Shown here: positions 1 through 7,962 of the stretch, in pieces
Layout: each line of letters starts with the position of its first letter
Numbering within the stretch: the stretch's first letter is position 1
DNA from: Streptococcus downei MFe28
Lineage (GTDB): Bacteria > Bacillota > Bacilli > Lactobacillales > Streptococcaceae
Direction: 5' to 3'
NCBI RefSeq assembly: GCF_900459175.1
Contig: NZ_UHFA01000002.1
Location: 1,054,001 to 1,118,000 of the forward strand
DNA length: 64,000 nt
Program-made: the position numbers and the translations under genes
Notes under the pieces: model-generated
Databases searched by the model: none
Told to the model about the DNA's origin: nothing
Seen by the model: only the letters and a program-made list of their open reading frames with translations

Positions 1-25
1 GCTAATTCTGATTTTCATTGAGTAT
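1..25. repeat. 3' end of a BOX-like element (truncated by window edge)
   Basis: The first 25 bases end in the terminal motif GATTTTCATTGAGTAT, the same right end as the full BOX-like elements at 20001-20353 and 33325-33507. The rest lies outside the window. Confidence 0.7.
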
Positions 26-112
26 AAGACTTGAAGGTGATCTCTTTTGAAGCATTTTCAAAACATTTTCTGGTTGAAATTGAAAATCGACGAAAATAAT
101 TTAAAAAATATT

Positions 113-141
113 TTGAAAATTGCAATAAACAGGAGTACAAT
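113..141 (+). promoter_or_regulatory. Promoter of the BASS transporter
   Basis: TTGAAA at 113-118 and TACAAT at 136-141 are separated by 17 bp. The start would lie about 25 nt before the ATG, leaving room for the strong AAGGAGG ribosome site. Confidence 0.6.
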
Positions 142-172
142 AGAGTCGTTCAATTTTCAAGGAGGTTTCATT

Positions 173-1126
173 ATGCAAAAAGTTGTCAATTTTTCATCCT
201 GGATCAGTAAGTGGTTCACCCTGATTGTTATTATTTGGGCAGCTGTTAACTACGCTCTGCCCCACACCAGTACCTGGGTCATTCCAAATACGTCCTACTT
301 GCTGGGAATTATTCTCTTTGGGATGGGTTTGACCTTGACGACGGATGACTTTGTTCGGATTTCTAAGCGACCAATTCCTGTTGTTTTGGGGACAGTGGCC
401 CATTACATCATCATGCCTGGTTTGGCTTGGTTACTTTGCTTGATTTTCCACCTCAAGGGAGCGACTGCTGCAGGGGTCATCTTGGTCGGTTCTTGTCCAA
501 GTGGAACCTCTTCTAGTGTTATGGCCTTCTTGGCTGGCGGGGATGTTGCCCTTGATGTCTCTATTGAAGTGCTCTCAACTCTCTTAGCACCGCTGATGAT
601 TCCAACCCTCTTGTCCATTTTAGCGGGGCAGTTCATTGCGGTTCCAGCCAGCAAACTCTTTATGTCAACGCTGCAAATTGTCGTTGTCCCAATTATTTTA
701 GGGGTCTTGGTCCATATGCTTTTGCGACACAAGATTGATGGGATTATTAAGATCATGCCTCTGATTTCCCAAGTTGCTATCCTCTTGATTATTGGAGCGG
801 TCGTTTCTGCCAATCATGCCAATATCTTTACGGCTGCGACAGCCTTAGTCATTCCTGTTGTCATGCTCCATAATCTCTGTGGTTACGGTCTCGGTTTTGC
901 CTTTTCAAAATTACTCAGATTAAAAGAACCCCAACAAAAGGCTATTACCTTTGAAGTTGGGATGCAGGACTCTAGCTTGGGAGCTACCTTGGCTATCAAA
1001 TACTTTGCGCCACAGGCGGCCATCCCTTCAACAATCTTCTCTATCTGGCACAATATTTCAGGTTCTATCCTGTCATCCTGGTGGAAGAATCATTCCAAGG
1101 AAGGCTCGGTAGCGCAAGAAAACTAA
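173..1126 (+). CDS. BASS/SBF-family sodium-dependent transporter
   Basis: A 317-residue integral membrane protein of the bile acid:sodium symporter (BASS, PanS-like) superfamily, probably importing or exporting a small organic anion with Na+. About nine or ten hydrophobic segments are visible. The family's conserved Pro-Ser/Gly-rich crossover region is seen as GSCPSGTSSSVMAFLAGGD near residue 110, and a second glycine-rich stretch with GMQDSSLGATLA lies near residue 265. The frame is open from position 47, but the ATG at 173 is chosen because AAGGAGG sits eight bases upstream and the family begins here. It is a single gene with its own promoter and a terminator directly after it. The substrate cannot be told from sequence; ketopantoate and bile-acid-like compounds are known for relatives. 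Confidence 0.88.
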   Translation: MQKVVNFSSWISKWFTLIVIIWAAVNYALPHTSTWVIPNTSYLLGIILFGMGLTLTTDDFVRISKRPIPVVLGTVAHYIIMPGLAWLLCLIFHLKGATAAGVILVGSCPSGTSSSVMAFLAGGDVALDVSIEVLSTLLAPLMIPTLLSILAGQFIAVPASKLFMSTLQIVVVPIILGVLVHMLLRHKIDGIIKIMPLISQVAILLIIGAVVSANHANIFTAATALVIPVVMLHNLCGYGLGFAFSKLLRLKEPQQKAITFEVGMQDSSLGATLAIKYFAPQAAIPSTIFSIWHNISGSILSSWWKNHSKEGSVAQEN

Positions 1127-1136
1127 AGGAACTCGA

Positions 1137-1166
1137 AACTTCATCAGTCTTGGTGAAGTTTTTTTC
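1137..1166 (+). terminator. Rho-independent terminator of the BASS gene
   Basis: The stem AACTTCA/TGAAGTT is followed by a run of seven T, 11 bases after the stop codon. Confidence 0.8.
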
Positions 1167-1252
1167 TACATGAAAAATCATAAAAGAGAGAACCAATCTG
1201 ATTCTCTCTAGGGTTTCATTGTAGGTCACCCACTACAGTTGACAATGAGCCG

Positions 1253-1280
1253 AAAAATCCCCGTCTGAAGGCGGGGAGGT
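1253..1280 (-). terminator. Terminator downstream of folT
   Basis: Read on the minus strand, the stem CCCCGCC...GACGGGG is followed by ATTTTT, about 45 bases after the folT stop. The same GC-rich hairpin also resembles the ends of IS200/IS605-type elements (see findings). Confidence 0.6.
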
Positions 1281-1326
1281 TTGATCTATTGTGAGGATTA
1301 GACGAAGAGTTTGGCCAGTGACTCTC

Positions 1327-1890
1327 TCATTTCTCGACCCCAGTTAATTGGCGCCAATCTCGCAATCTTTGAAGCTGGGTCAGGACCAGCATGGTGAGGA
1401 TAACCCGTATGGGGATTTCAAAGATTTTTAGCCAACGGCCTGCAAGATATTGGGTAGCGATGGGAACTTTAAAATAGATTTGGATTAGGAGGGGCGTGAA
1501 GATAAAGGTTCCGATTAGCATAATGACCAGAGTAGCTAGGCTAACATAGCACCAATCCAGTTTGGAAGCCCATTTTAGGGACTTTCCATAAAAGAAGAGG
1601 CCGTAGAAGGCACCTTGAGCGCCCTCCATCAGAGTCCACCAGATGATGAAGTTGGCAGTCCCACCAGTCAGGCTATCGATGATATCAATCAAGGCCAAGG
1701 CGATAAAGCCGTAGGCCGGACCGCCGATGGCACCAATCATTGCTCCGATGATGAAGGTCAGGCTGATGGTCAGTTGGCCAGGAATAATGGGGATGGAAAA
1801 TTTGCTGACAACGACCGAGAGGGCCATGAGCATGGCCAAAGTGACCAGCTGTCTGGTTGAAAGTTTTGGAAAAAAGGGTTTAGAAAACAT
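1327..1890 (-). CDS. folT: ECF transporter S component for folate (FolT)
   Basis: A 187-residue membrane protein with about six hydrophobic segments. It matches the folate-family S components that work with the shared EcfA-EcfA'-T module to import folates. Family-like features are the basic N-terminus with TRQLVTLAMLMALSVVVSKF, a central GAIGGPAYGF region and a C-terminal basic stretch. The assignment is strongly supported by the tetrahydrofolate riboswitch in its own leader: the gene for folate uptake is controlled by the vitamin. It is a single gene on the minus strand, divergent from murF. The AGGAG ribosome site lies inside a hairpin touching the start codon, so translation as well as transcription may be gated. 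Confidence 0.88.
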   Translation of the reverse strand: MFSKPFFPKLSTRQLVTLAMLMALSVVVSKFSIPIIPGQLTISLTFIIGAMIGAIGGPAYGFIALALIDIIDSLTGGTANFIIWWTLMEGAQGAFYGLFFYGKSLKWASKLDWCYVSLATLVIMLIGTFIFTPLLIQIYFKVPIATQYLAGRWLKIFEIPIRVILTMLVLTQLQRLRDWRQLTGVEK

Positions 1891-1892
1891 AA

Positions 1893-1919
1893 AAAAGCTC
1901 CTGTTCTATTGAGGGAGCT
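1893..1919 (-). promoter_or_regulatory. Hairpin sequestering the folT ribosome site (expression platform)
   Basis: On the minus strand AGCTCC and GGAGCT pair around an 12-base loop. The 3' arm contains the AGGAG Shine-Dalgarno and is followed by six T just before the ATG, so it could act as a terminator or as an RBS block. A further hairpin (CCTCAG/CTGAGG, 1933-1967) lies between it and the aptamer and is a candidate for the alternative pairing. Confidence 0.6.
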
Positions 1920-1978
1920 GCTTAAAATGTGGCCTCAGTATCGGATTTTTTCAGCCCTATGCTGAGGTGGCGATTAAA

Positions 1979-2065
1979 AACAGCGGATGCAGTGATTTAC
2001 CGCACTTTGTTCCTTATGTGACAACATCCCATTCACATACACTTAACGCAAATCACTTACTCTGT
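1979..2065 (-). promoter_or_regulatory. Tetrahydrofolate (THF) riboswitch aptamer
   Basis: The minus strand reads the conserved THF aptamer blocks in order: GTGATTTGCGTTAAGTGTA, TGTGAATGGGATGTTGTCAC, then GTGCGG, AATCACTGCATCCGCTG. The pairings GTGATT/AATCAC and GTGaca-type P3 stem are present, as in the class that controls folT in Firmicutes. Ligand binding is expected to reduce folT expression. Confidence 0.92.
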
Positions 2066-2082
2066 ATTTGGAATACAGGCCT

Positions 2083-2110
2083 AGTTTAACACGGTTTTAG
2101 AGTTTTTCAA
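2083..2110 (-). promoter_or_regulatory. Promoter of the folT riboswitch transcript
   Basis: On the minus strand TTGAAA (2105-2110) and TAAACT (2083-2088) are 16 bp apart, just upstream of the THF aptamer. Confidence 0.5.
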
Positions 2111-2194
2111 AGGTTTTCAAAGAATTTCACGAATATTGTTCGTATTTTTCTGAGGGACTTTCATTTACTAAGCCTACTTTGGGCTAGCCTTTTG

Positions 2195-2203
2195 TGGTAT
2201 AAT
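2195..2203 (+). promoter_or_regulatory. Extended -10 promoter of murF
   Basis: TGgTATAAT at 2195-2203, 43 bases before the murF ATG. No good -35 is visible. Confidence 0.6.
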
Positions 2204-2245
2204 TCTTCAGGAAAGATTTTAAAATCGTAAAAATAAGGAAGACCA

Positions 2246-3610
2246 ATGAAATTATCGTTACATGAAATTGCTGATGTGGTGGGAGCCCTCAATGATGTTT
2301 CCCAGTTTGAAGATGTCCCCATCCAGGCTATCGAATTTGACAGTCGCAAGATTTCTTCTGGCGACCTCTTTTTGCCCCTCAAAGGGACTCGTGACGGACA
2401 CGAATTTATTCCGACGGCCTTTGAAAATGGGGCTGTGGCGACCTTCTCTCGGATTGAGCTAGATGATGTTCCCTACATTTTAGTCAAGGACCCTCTGGCT
2501 GCCTTTCAGACTTTGGCCAAATACTATTTGGAGAAGATGGCTGTCGATGTGATTGCGGTGACGGGCTCCAATGGTAAGACCACGACCAAGGACATGATTC
2601 ACGATGTCCTAGCGACCACCTACAAGATCTACAAGACCCAGGGCAACTATAACAATGAAATTGGTCTACCTTATACGGTTTTGCATATGCCGGATAGCAC
2701 TCAAAAACTGGTCCTTGAGATGGGGCAGGATCATCTGGGTGATATTGACTTGCTGTCCAAGATTGCTCAGCCTAAGATTGGCATCGTGACTTTAATCGGT
2801 GAAGCTCATCTGGAATTCTTTGGCAGCCGTGAGAAGATTGCTCAAGGGAAAATGCAGATTGCAAATGGCATGGCAAAGGATGGAACCTTGATTGTCCCAG
2901 CTGATAAGATTATCAATGACTACCTGCCTGACAATCAGAAGGTTGTCCGCTTTGGTCCAGACCAAGATATTTTCTTGACCGAGTTGGTAGAGCGAAAAGA
3001 TAGTCTGAGCTTTGCGGTCAATTTTATGGACGGCTTGATAGAGCTTCCTGTGACTGGAAAATACAATGCGACCAATGCCATGCTGGCAACCTATGTTGGT
3101 CAGCTAGAAGGTGTGGCGGATGAAGCCATTCGTTCAGCCTTGAAAAATCTAGTCTTGACCAAAAATCGGACCGAGTGGAAAAAGGCTAGTAATGGGGCGG
3201 ACATTTTGGCTGATGTCTACAATGCCAATCCGACAGCTATGAAGCTGATTTTGGAAACTTTTCTGACCTTGCCAGCCAATGAAGGTGGTAAGAAAATTGC
3301 CCTCTTGGCGGATATGAAGGAGCTGGGCAAGGATTCGGTTCAGATGCACAGCCAAATGATTAGGGCCCTCAATCCAGAGGATTTGGATACCCTGATTTGC
3401 TACGGGGAGGATATTGCTGAGCTGGCTCAATTGGCCAGTCAGGTGTTCCCAATGGGCAAGGTTTATTATTTCAAGAAAACGGCTGAGGAAGACCAGTTTG
3501 CAGATTTGGTCAAGCAGGTTCAGACTATCTTGCAACCTGCCGACCAAATTTTGCTCAAGGGGTCTAATTCCATGCAACTGGACAAGGTGCTTGAGGCCTT
3601 AGAAAACTAG
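2246..3610 (+). CDS. murF: UDP-N-acetylmuramoyl-tripeptide--D-alanyl-D-alanine ligase
   Basis: Cytoplasmic Mur ligase of 454 residues that adds D-Ala-D-Ala to the UDP-MurNAc-tripeptide, the last soluble step of the peptidoglycan precursor. The order of parts is typical: an N-terminal substrate domain with FDSRKISSGDLFLPLKG near residue 30, the ATP loop TGSNGKTTTKD near residue 110, and a C-terminal ligase domain with DVYNANPTAMK near residue 323. The length fits MurF. AAGGAAG precedes the ATG. The next gene (YwaF-like) starts 15 bases after the stop and is probably cotranscribed. The usual neighbour ddl is not seen upstream; folT lies there instead. Confidence 0.95.
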   Translation: MKLSLHEIADVVGALNDVSQFEDVPIQAIEFDSRKISSGDLFLPLKGTRDGHEFIPTAFENGAVATFSRIELDDVPYILVKDPLAAFQTLAKYYLEKMAVDVIAVTGSNGKTTTKDMIHDVLATTYKIYKTQGNYNNEIGLPYTVLHMPDSTQKLVLEMGQDHLGDIDLLSKIAQPKIGIVTLIGEAHLEFFGSREKIAQGKMQIANGMAKDGTLIVPADKIINDYLPDNQKVVRFGPDQDIFLTELVERKDSLSFAVNFMDGLIELPVTGKYNATNAMLATYVGQLEGVADEAIRSALKNLVLTKNRTEWKKASNGADILADVYNANPTAMKLILETFLTLPANEGGKKIALLADMKELGKDSVQMHSQMIRALNPEDLDTLICYGEDIAELAQLASQVFPMGKVYYFKKTAEEDQFADLVKQVQTILQPADQILLKGSNSMQLDKVLEALEN

Positions 3611-3624
3611 AGGAGATAGACAGA

Positions 3625-4305
3625 GTGAACGCAAGATTTTGGCAGCATTTTTTCACGACCCAGCAGACCCAGGTCCCGACCATTTCTGGCTTCTGGTATG
3701 GCATGATTCTTTTGGACTTGTTTTTTTTCATTTGGCTGACCGTCCGCTACCATAAGCGACTCGGCTTTATTCGCCTCTTTAAGGGCATTCAACTCCTGCA
3801 GTTACTTTCCCTTTATGGCTGGTATATTAGCTGTCAAATTCCGCTGATGAACAGTCTGCCCTTTTATCATTGTCGCTTGGCCATGATTGGGTTGGTCTTC
3901 TTACCCGACCGCTGGCCCTTTAAGCAGTATGTCGCCATCATGGGTTTTAGTGGAGCCTTTTTTGCCCTGGGCTATCCTGTTATGGATCCATACGCCTTTT
4001 CCCACATCACAGGCCTGTCTTTCTTAGTAGGGCATTTCGCCCTCTTGGTGAACAGCCTGGTTTACTTACTCAACCACTTCCAAAAGGACCATCTCAGTTT
4101 GCTCAAGATTATCAGCTACACCTTTATTCTCGACCTCTTTATGCTTGGGGTCAATCATCTGACAGGTGGAAATTACGGTATTTTGCGAGAAACGCCCTTT
4201 ATTGATAATAGCAATGTCTGGTTTAATTATTTGGTTGTCTCTAGTGTTCTGAGTCTAGCCTTGGTTCTGACGGAACTGGGCTTTAGGCGGTTGAAGAGAG
4301 CTTAG
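3625..4305 (+). CDS. YwaF/TIGR02206-family integral membrane protein
   Basis: A 226-residue protein with six or seven hydrophobic segments, resembling the TIGR02206 (YwaF) family whose function is unknown. The start is a GTG, fixed by AGGAG at 3611-3615. Conserved-looking polar residues within membrane segments include LPFYHCRLA near residue 80 and the GVNHLTGGNYGILRE stretch near residue 172. It follows murF by 14 bases and so is probably in one transcript with it, hinting at an envelope role, though none is proven. A terminator overlaps its stop codon. Confidence 0.8.
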   Translation: MNARFWQHFFTTQQTQVPTISGFWYGMILLDLFFFIWLTVRYHKRLGFIRLFKGIQLLQLLSLYGWYISCQIPLMNSLPFYHCRLAMIGLVFLPDRWPFKQYVAIMGFSGAFFALGYPVMDPYAFSHITGLSFLVGHFALLVNSLVYLLNHFQKDHLSLLKIISYTFILDLFMLGVNHLTGGNYGILRETPFIDNSNVWFNYLVVSSVLSLALVLTELGFRRLKRA

Positions 4306-4318
4306 AGCTCTTTTTTCT
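4289..4318 (+). terminator. Terminator overlapping the ywaF-like stop codon
   Basis: AGAGAGCT/AGCTCTT stem followed by TTTTTTC, including the TAG stop. Confidence 0.6.
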
Positions 4319-4341
4319 TATCCGCGAAAACGCCTTATTTA

Positions 4342-4350
4342 TGCTATAAT
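4342..4350 (+). promoter_or_regulatory. Extended -10 promoter of rnjB with a long leader
   Basis: TGcTATAAT at 4342-4350. The start would lie near 4357, leaving an unusually long leader of about 210 nt before the ATG at 4567 (see findings). Confidence 0.6.
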
Positions 4351-4566
4351 ATAGAGGACTGTAATTCGACTTAGCTAGGTCAGTCATAGAAATTGATCAG
4401 CTAAGGACCGTTGGGAATGGCTTTAGAAAACTAAACAGGCCTGTCAGTAGGGTCGGCTTGCGGCCTCGCTATTTGCTAGGCGGATTAGCTTTGATTTTTC
4501 TAGAGTGAAACATAAGATGACAGCTTGGTCATCACGAAACTAAATACTATAAAGGAGTTTGTCACC

Positions 4567-6228
4567 ATGAGTGATATTAAAATTATTGCCCTGGGTGGGG
4601 TACGTGAAAACGGGAAAAACCTCTACCTGGCGGAAATTAACGAGTCCATCTTTGTTTTGGATGCTGGGCTTAAGTACCCTGAAAATGAGCAGCTGGGGGT
4701 TGATGTGGTCATCCCTAATATGGACTATCTGATTGAAAATCGAGACCGCGTTCAAGGGGTCTTTTTGACTCACGGTCACGCTGATGCTATCGGAGCCCTG
4801 CCCTACCTCTTGCAGGATGTGCGGGTGCCTGTCTTTGGTTCTGAATTGACCATTGAATTGGCCAAGTTGGTGGTTAAGAACAATTCTCAGGTCAAGAAAT
4901 TCAACAACTTCCATGTGGTTGATGCCCAAACAGAGATTGAGTTTAAGGATGCAGTCGTTTCCTTCTTTAGCACGACCCACTCCATTCCAGAAAGTCTGGG
5001 AATCGTCTTGGGAACTGACCAAGGAAATATTGTTTACACAGGGGACTTTAAGTTTGACCAGGCGGCTAGCTTAGGTTATCAGACGGATTATGGCCGTCTG
5101 GCAGAAATTGGTCGCGATGGTGTCTTGGCGCTCCTGGCAGACTCAGCCAATGCTGACAGCAAGGTTCAGGTAGCCAGCGAAGCAGAAGTCGGCGAAGAAA
5201 TGGATGATGTCATTTCTGATGCCCAAGGTCGTATTATTGTTGCGGCCGTAGCCAGCAACCTCTCTCGGATTCAACAGGTCTTTGATGCAGCTGCTAAGTA
5301 TGGTCGTCGGGTCGTTCTGACGGGGTTTGATGTGGAAAATATTGTCCGCACTGCCATTCGTCTGAAAAAACTCAGTATTGCTGATGAAAAACTAATCGTT
5401 AAACCTAAAGATATGAACCGCTTTGAAGACCATGAGCTGATTATCTTGGAAGCTGGTCGGATGGGGGAACCCATTGAAGGGCTTCGCAAGATGGCTATCG
5501 GTCGTCACCGCTATGTGGAAATTAAAGACGGTGATTTGGTCTATATCGTAACGACTCCAAGCGTTGCCAAGGAAGCGGTTGTCGCTCGTGTGGAAAACAT
5601 GATTTACAAGGCTAGCGGCTCGGTCAAATTGATTACCCAGAATCTACGGGTATCAGGGCATGCTAATGGGCGTGACTTGCAGCTCTTGATGAATATTCTA
5701 AGTCCCAAATACCTTTTCCCAATTCAAGGGGAATATCGGGAATTGCAGGCCCATGCTGATTTGGCTGAAGAAATTGGCATGCTACCAGAAAACATCTACA
5801 TCATGAAGCGTGGGGATATTATGGTTCTTAGTGACCAGGGCTTCCTGCATGAAGGTGGGGTCCCAGCTAGTGATGTCATGATTGATGGTAATGCCATCGG
5901 TGATGTTGGCAATATCGTCCTGCGCGATCGTAAGATTCTCTCTGAAGATGGTATCTTCATTGTGGTCATTACGGTCAACAAGAAGAAGCGGACCATTGTT
6001 TCCAAGGCTAAGGTTCACACCCGTGGCTTCGTCTATGTTCGCAAGAGTCGGGATATTCTGCGTGAAAGTGCTGACTTGGTTAATAAGACCGTAGCGGACT
6101 ATCTGGCAACGGAAGGCTTTGACTGGGGTGAATTAAAGGGCTCTGTTCGTGACGAATTGGGCAAGTTCCTTTTCGACCAAACCAAACGTCGGCCGGCCGT
6201 TTTGCCCGTCATCATGGAAGTGCGCTAA
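4567..6228 (+). CDS. rnjB: Ribonuclease J2
   Basis: Metallo-beta-lactamase/beta-CASP ribonuclease of 553 residues acting in RNA decay and maturation, normally in complex with RNase J1. The N-terminal beta-lactamase fold begins IIALGGVRENGKNLYL. The metal motif reads HGHADAIGA rather than the canonical HxHxDH, a degenerate form expected of the J2 paralogue, whose own nuclease activity is weak. The beta-CASP part and the late SGHANGRDLQLL motif near residue 365 are present. The start is the ATG at 4567, with AAAGGAG 11 bases upstream; an upstream in-frame codon lacks such a site. A palindromic repeat follows the gene. Which paralogue it is rests on the motif, so J1 is not fully excluded. Confidence 0.9.
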   Translation: MSDIKIIALGGVRENGKNLYLAEINESIFVLDAGLKYPENEQLGVDVVIPNMDYLIENRDRVQGVFLTHGHADAIGALPYLLQDVRVPVFGSELTIELAKLVVKNNSQVKKFNNFHVVDAQTEIEFKDAVVSFFSTTHSIPESLGIVLGTDQGNIVYTGDFKFDQAASLGYQTDYGRLAEIGRDGVLALLADSANADSKVQVASEAEVGEEMDDVISDAQGRIIVAAVASNLSRIQQVFDAAAKYGRRVVLTGFDVENIVRTAIRLKKLSIADEKLIVKPKDMNRFEDHELIILEAGRMGEPIEGLRKMAIGRHRYVEIKDGDLVYIVTTPSVAKEAVVARVENMIYKASGSVKLITQNLRVSGHANGRDLQLLMNILSPKYLFPIQGEYRELQAHADLAEEIGMLPENIYIMKRGDIMVLSDQGFLHEGGVPASDVMIDGNAIGDVGNIVLRDRKILSEDGIFIVVITVNKKKRTIVSKAKVHTRGFVYVRKSRDILRESADLVNKTVADYLATEGFDWGELKGSVRDELGKFLFDQTKRRPAVLPVIMEVR

Positions 6229-6263
6229 GCGCTTAGATATAGAACAGTTATGAAAGATAAGAG

Positions 6264-6319
6264 GAGAGCGGGGCGACAAAATCGATTTCTGAGAAATCAC
6301 GATTTGTCCCGTTCTTCTC
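6264..6319. repeat. Palindromic repeat, copy 1 (GCGGG..ACAAAATCGATTTC type)
   Basis: The arms GAGAGCGGGGCGACAAAATC and its near reverse complement GATTTGTCCCGTTCTTCTC flank a short centre. A second copy in the opposite orientation lies at 51623-51674 after rpoD. Here it sits between rnjB and estA, where it could end transcription. Confidence 0.75.
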
Positions 6320-6339
6320 TTTCCTAAAGGAGATTGATT

Positions 6340-7125
6340 ATGGCTTTTTTTCAAATTGAGTATCATTCAAAGGTTCTTGGTTTCGAGCGGCAGGCCAATG
6401 TTATCTACCCTGATAGTTTTGAGTTGACTCAGCCAGAAGCAGATAGTCAGGATATTCCTGTTCTCTACCTCCTGCATGGCATGGGAGGCAATCAAAATTC
6501 TTGGCAGAAGCGAACCAGTATTGAGCGCCTACTGCGCCACACTAATCTGATTGTGGTCATGCCTTCCAGCGACCTGGCTTGGTACACCAATACGAATTAT
6601 GGCCTGAGGTACTTTGACGCCATTGCCAAAGAATTACCCCAAGTTATGCGACGCTTTTTTCCCAATATGACGACCAAACGGGAAAAAACCTACATTGCTG
6701 GACTTTCCATGGGAGGCTACGGCGCCTATAAAATTGCTCTCTTGACCAATCAATATGGCTATGCGGGCTCTTTCTCGGGGGCCCTCAAGCTGGATGTGGC
6801 TAATCTCAAGGACAATGTGGATGCCAATCTTGAGTATTGGCAGGGGGTCTTTGGAGATTTAGAGGCTGAGGATATTGATAAATATCAGCTGAGCTCTATG
6901 GTGGTCGAGCATGACAGGCAAACTAAATTCTTTGCCTGGTGTGGTCAGGAAGATTCTCTCTTTCCCCTCAATGAGGAGGCTATCGCCGACTTTAAAAAAC
7001 AAGGTCTGGATGTGACCTACTCCAGTTCACCAGGTCGGCACGAGTGGTACTATTGGGAAAAACAATTAGAAGCCTTCTTGCGCTGGTTGCCCTTAGATTA
7101 CCATGAAGAAGAACGCTTATCATAA
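6340..7125 (+). CDS. estA: Tributyrin esterase / alpha-beta hydrolase
   Basis: A cytoplasmic esterase of 261 residues, close to the streptococcal and lactococcal EstA family that hydrolyses short-chain acyl esters. The oxyanion segment is LLHGMGGNQNSW near residue 45. The nucleophile elbow is GLSMGGYGA (Ser near 124). The acid is in CGQEDSLFP and the catalytic His in PGRHEWYYW near the C-terminus. The start at 6340 is set by AAAGGAG; an earlier TTG in frame has no such site. It is a single gene after a palindromic repeat. No signal peptide is present. Confidence 0.88.
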   Translation: MAFFQIEYHSKVLGFERQANVIYPDSFELTQPEADSQDIPVLYLLHGMGGNQNSWQKRTSIERLLRHTNLIVVMPSSDLAWYTNTNYGLRYFDAIAKELPQVMRRFFPNMTTKREKTYIAGLSMGGYGAYKIALLTNQYGYAGSFSGALKLDVANLKDNVDANLEYWQGVFGDLEAEDIDKYQLSSMVVEHDRQTKFFAWCGQEDSLFPLNEEAIADFKKQGLDVTYSSSPGRHEWYYWEKQLEAFLRWLPLDYHEEERLS

Positions 7126-7238
7126 GTTTGTCGGCCCCTTAACAAATCGGTGACAGCTAGCCTAAAACTTGTATTTTAAGAGCTGGCTTGCTATACTTGG
7201 AAACACTAAGATTTTTGATTAGGGGGGGGAGTGATTTT

Positions 7239-7955
7239 ATGAGGTCTTTCTTTAAATTATTGTGGGCCATTCCTAAGGCTATCCTCAGCTTTGCCTGGCA
7301 CTTTTTCTGGGGCTTTATCAGAACTCTGGCGGTTTTTGCCCTGATTATTTTTGCCCTAGCCTGGTATGCCAACCATAGTCAGTCCCCCCTTGCGCAAACG
7401 GTTCGGACGGGTCTGGCCAATGTGACCAGCCAATTTTCCCCTAAGGAAAATCTGCGACAAAATCTCAAAAAGTTGGTGACCGATGCCGCTTCTGACCACC
7501 AAGGACAAGGAGCGCGTTGGCAGACCAATTCGGCTACGGTTTATATCGCATCAACCGATTCGACCTTTGTTTCAGCTTATCAGGAGGCTATTACTGCTTG
7601 GAATAATACGGGTGCCTTTACCCTTAATCTAGTGTCAGATAAGGAGTCTGCCAATATTATATTGACCAATCAGTCCGACAATTCCAGTCAGGCAGCAGGT
7701 GAAACCAAGACAACGACCGATGCACTAACCAACCGTATCACCCATGCCGATGTCTACCTCAATTCCTACTACCTGCTCAACGATGCTTACGGCTACAGCC
7801 AGGAGCGGATTGTCAATACAGCTGAGCATGAGCTGGGTCATGCCATGGGACTAGATCACAATGATAGTCAGGCCTCGGTTATGCAGTCAGCTGGTTCTTA
7901 TTACAGTATTCAAGCGACTGATATTGCCGCCCTGCAAAAACTTTATGCCAATTAG
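7239..7955 (+). CDS. Matrixin-like zinc metalloprotease, membrane-anchored
   Basis: A 238-residue protein with a hydrophobic N-terminal anchor (residues 8-45) and an outward-facing C-terminal protease domain. The extended zinc motif HELGHAMGLDH, starting at residue 197, is followed by the VMQS methionine turn, as in M10 matrixins and related small bacterial metalloproteases. Its substrate is unknown. The start is the ATG at 7239, after a run of G followed by AG. The next gene starts 7 bases after its stop and encodes a small membrane protein, so the two are likely translated together and may act together. Confidence 0.83.
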   Translation: MRSFFKLLWAIPKAILSFAWHFFWGFIRTLAVFALIIFALAWYANHSQSPLAQTVRTGLANVTSQFSPKENLRQNLKKLVTDAASDHQGQGARWQTNSATVYIASTDSTFVSAYQEAITAWNNTGAFTLNLVSDKESANIILTNQSDNSSQAAGETKTTTDALTNRITHADVYLNSYYLLNDAYGYSQERIVNTAEHELGHAMGLDHNDSQASVMQSAGSYYSIQATDIAALQKLYAN

Positions 7956-7962
7956 GGGATTT

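Noticed and set aside
403-813. Long minus-strand frame inside the BASS gene, and similar long shadows in murF (3149-3577), obg (34728-35288), rpoD (51062-51739) and glnP (39169-39831)
   Set aside because: All are antisense shadows of well-supported genes, without start sites or recognisable domains.
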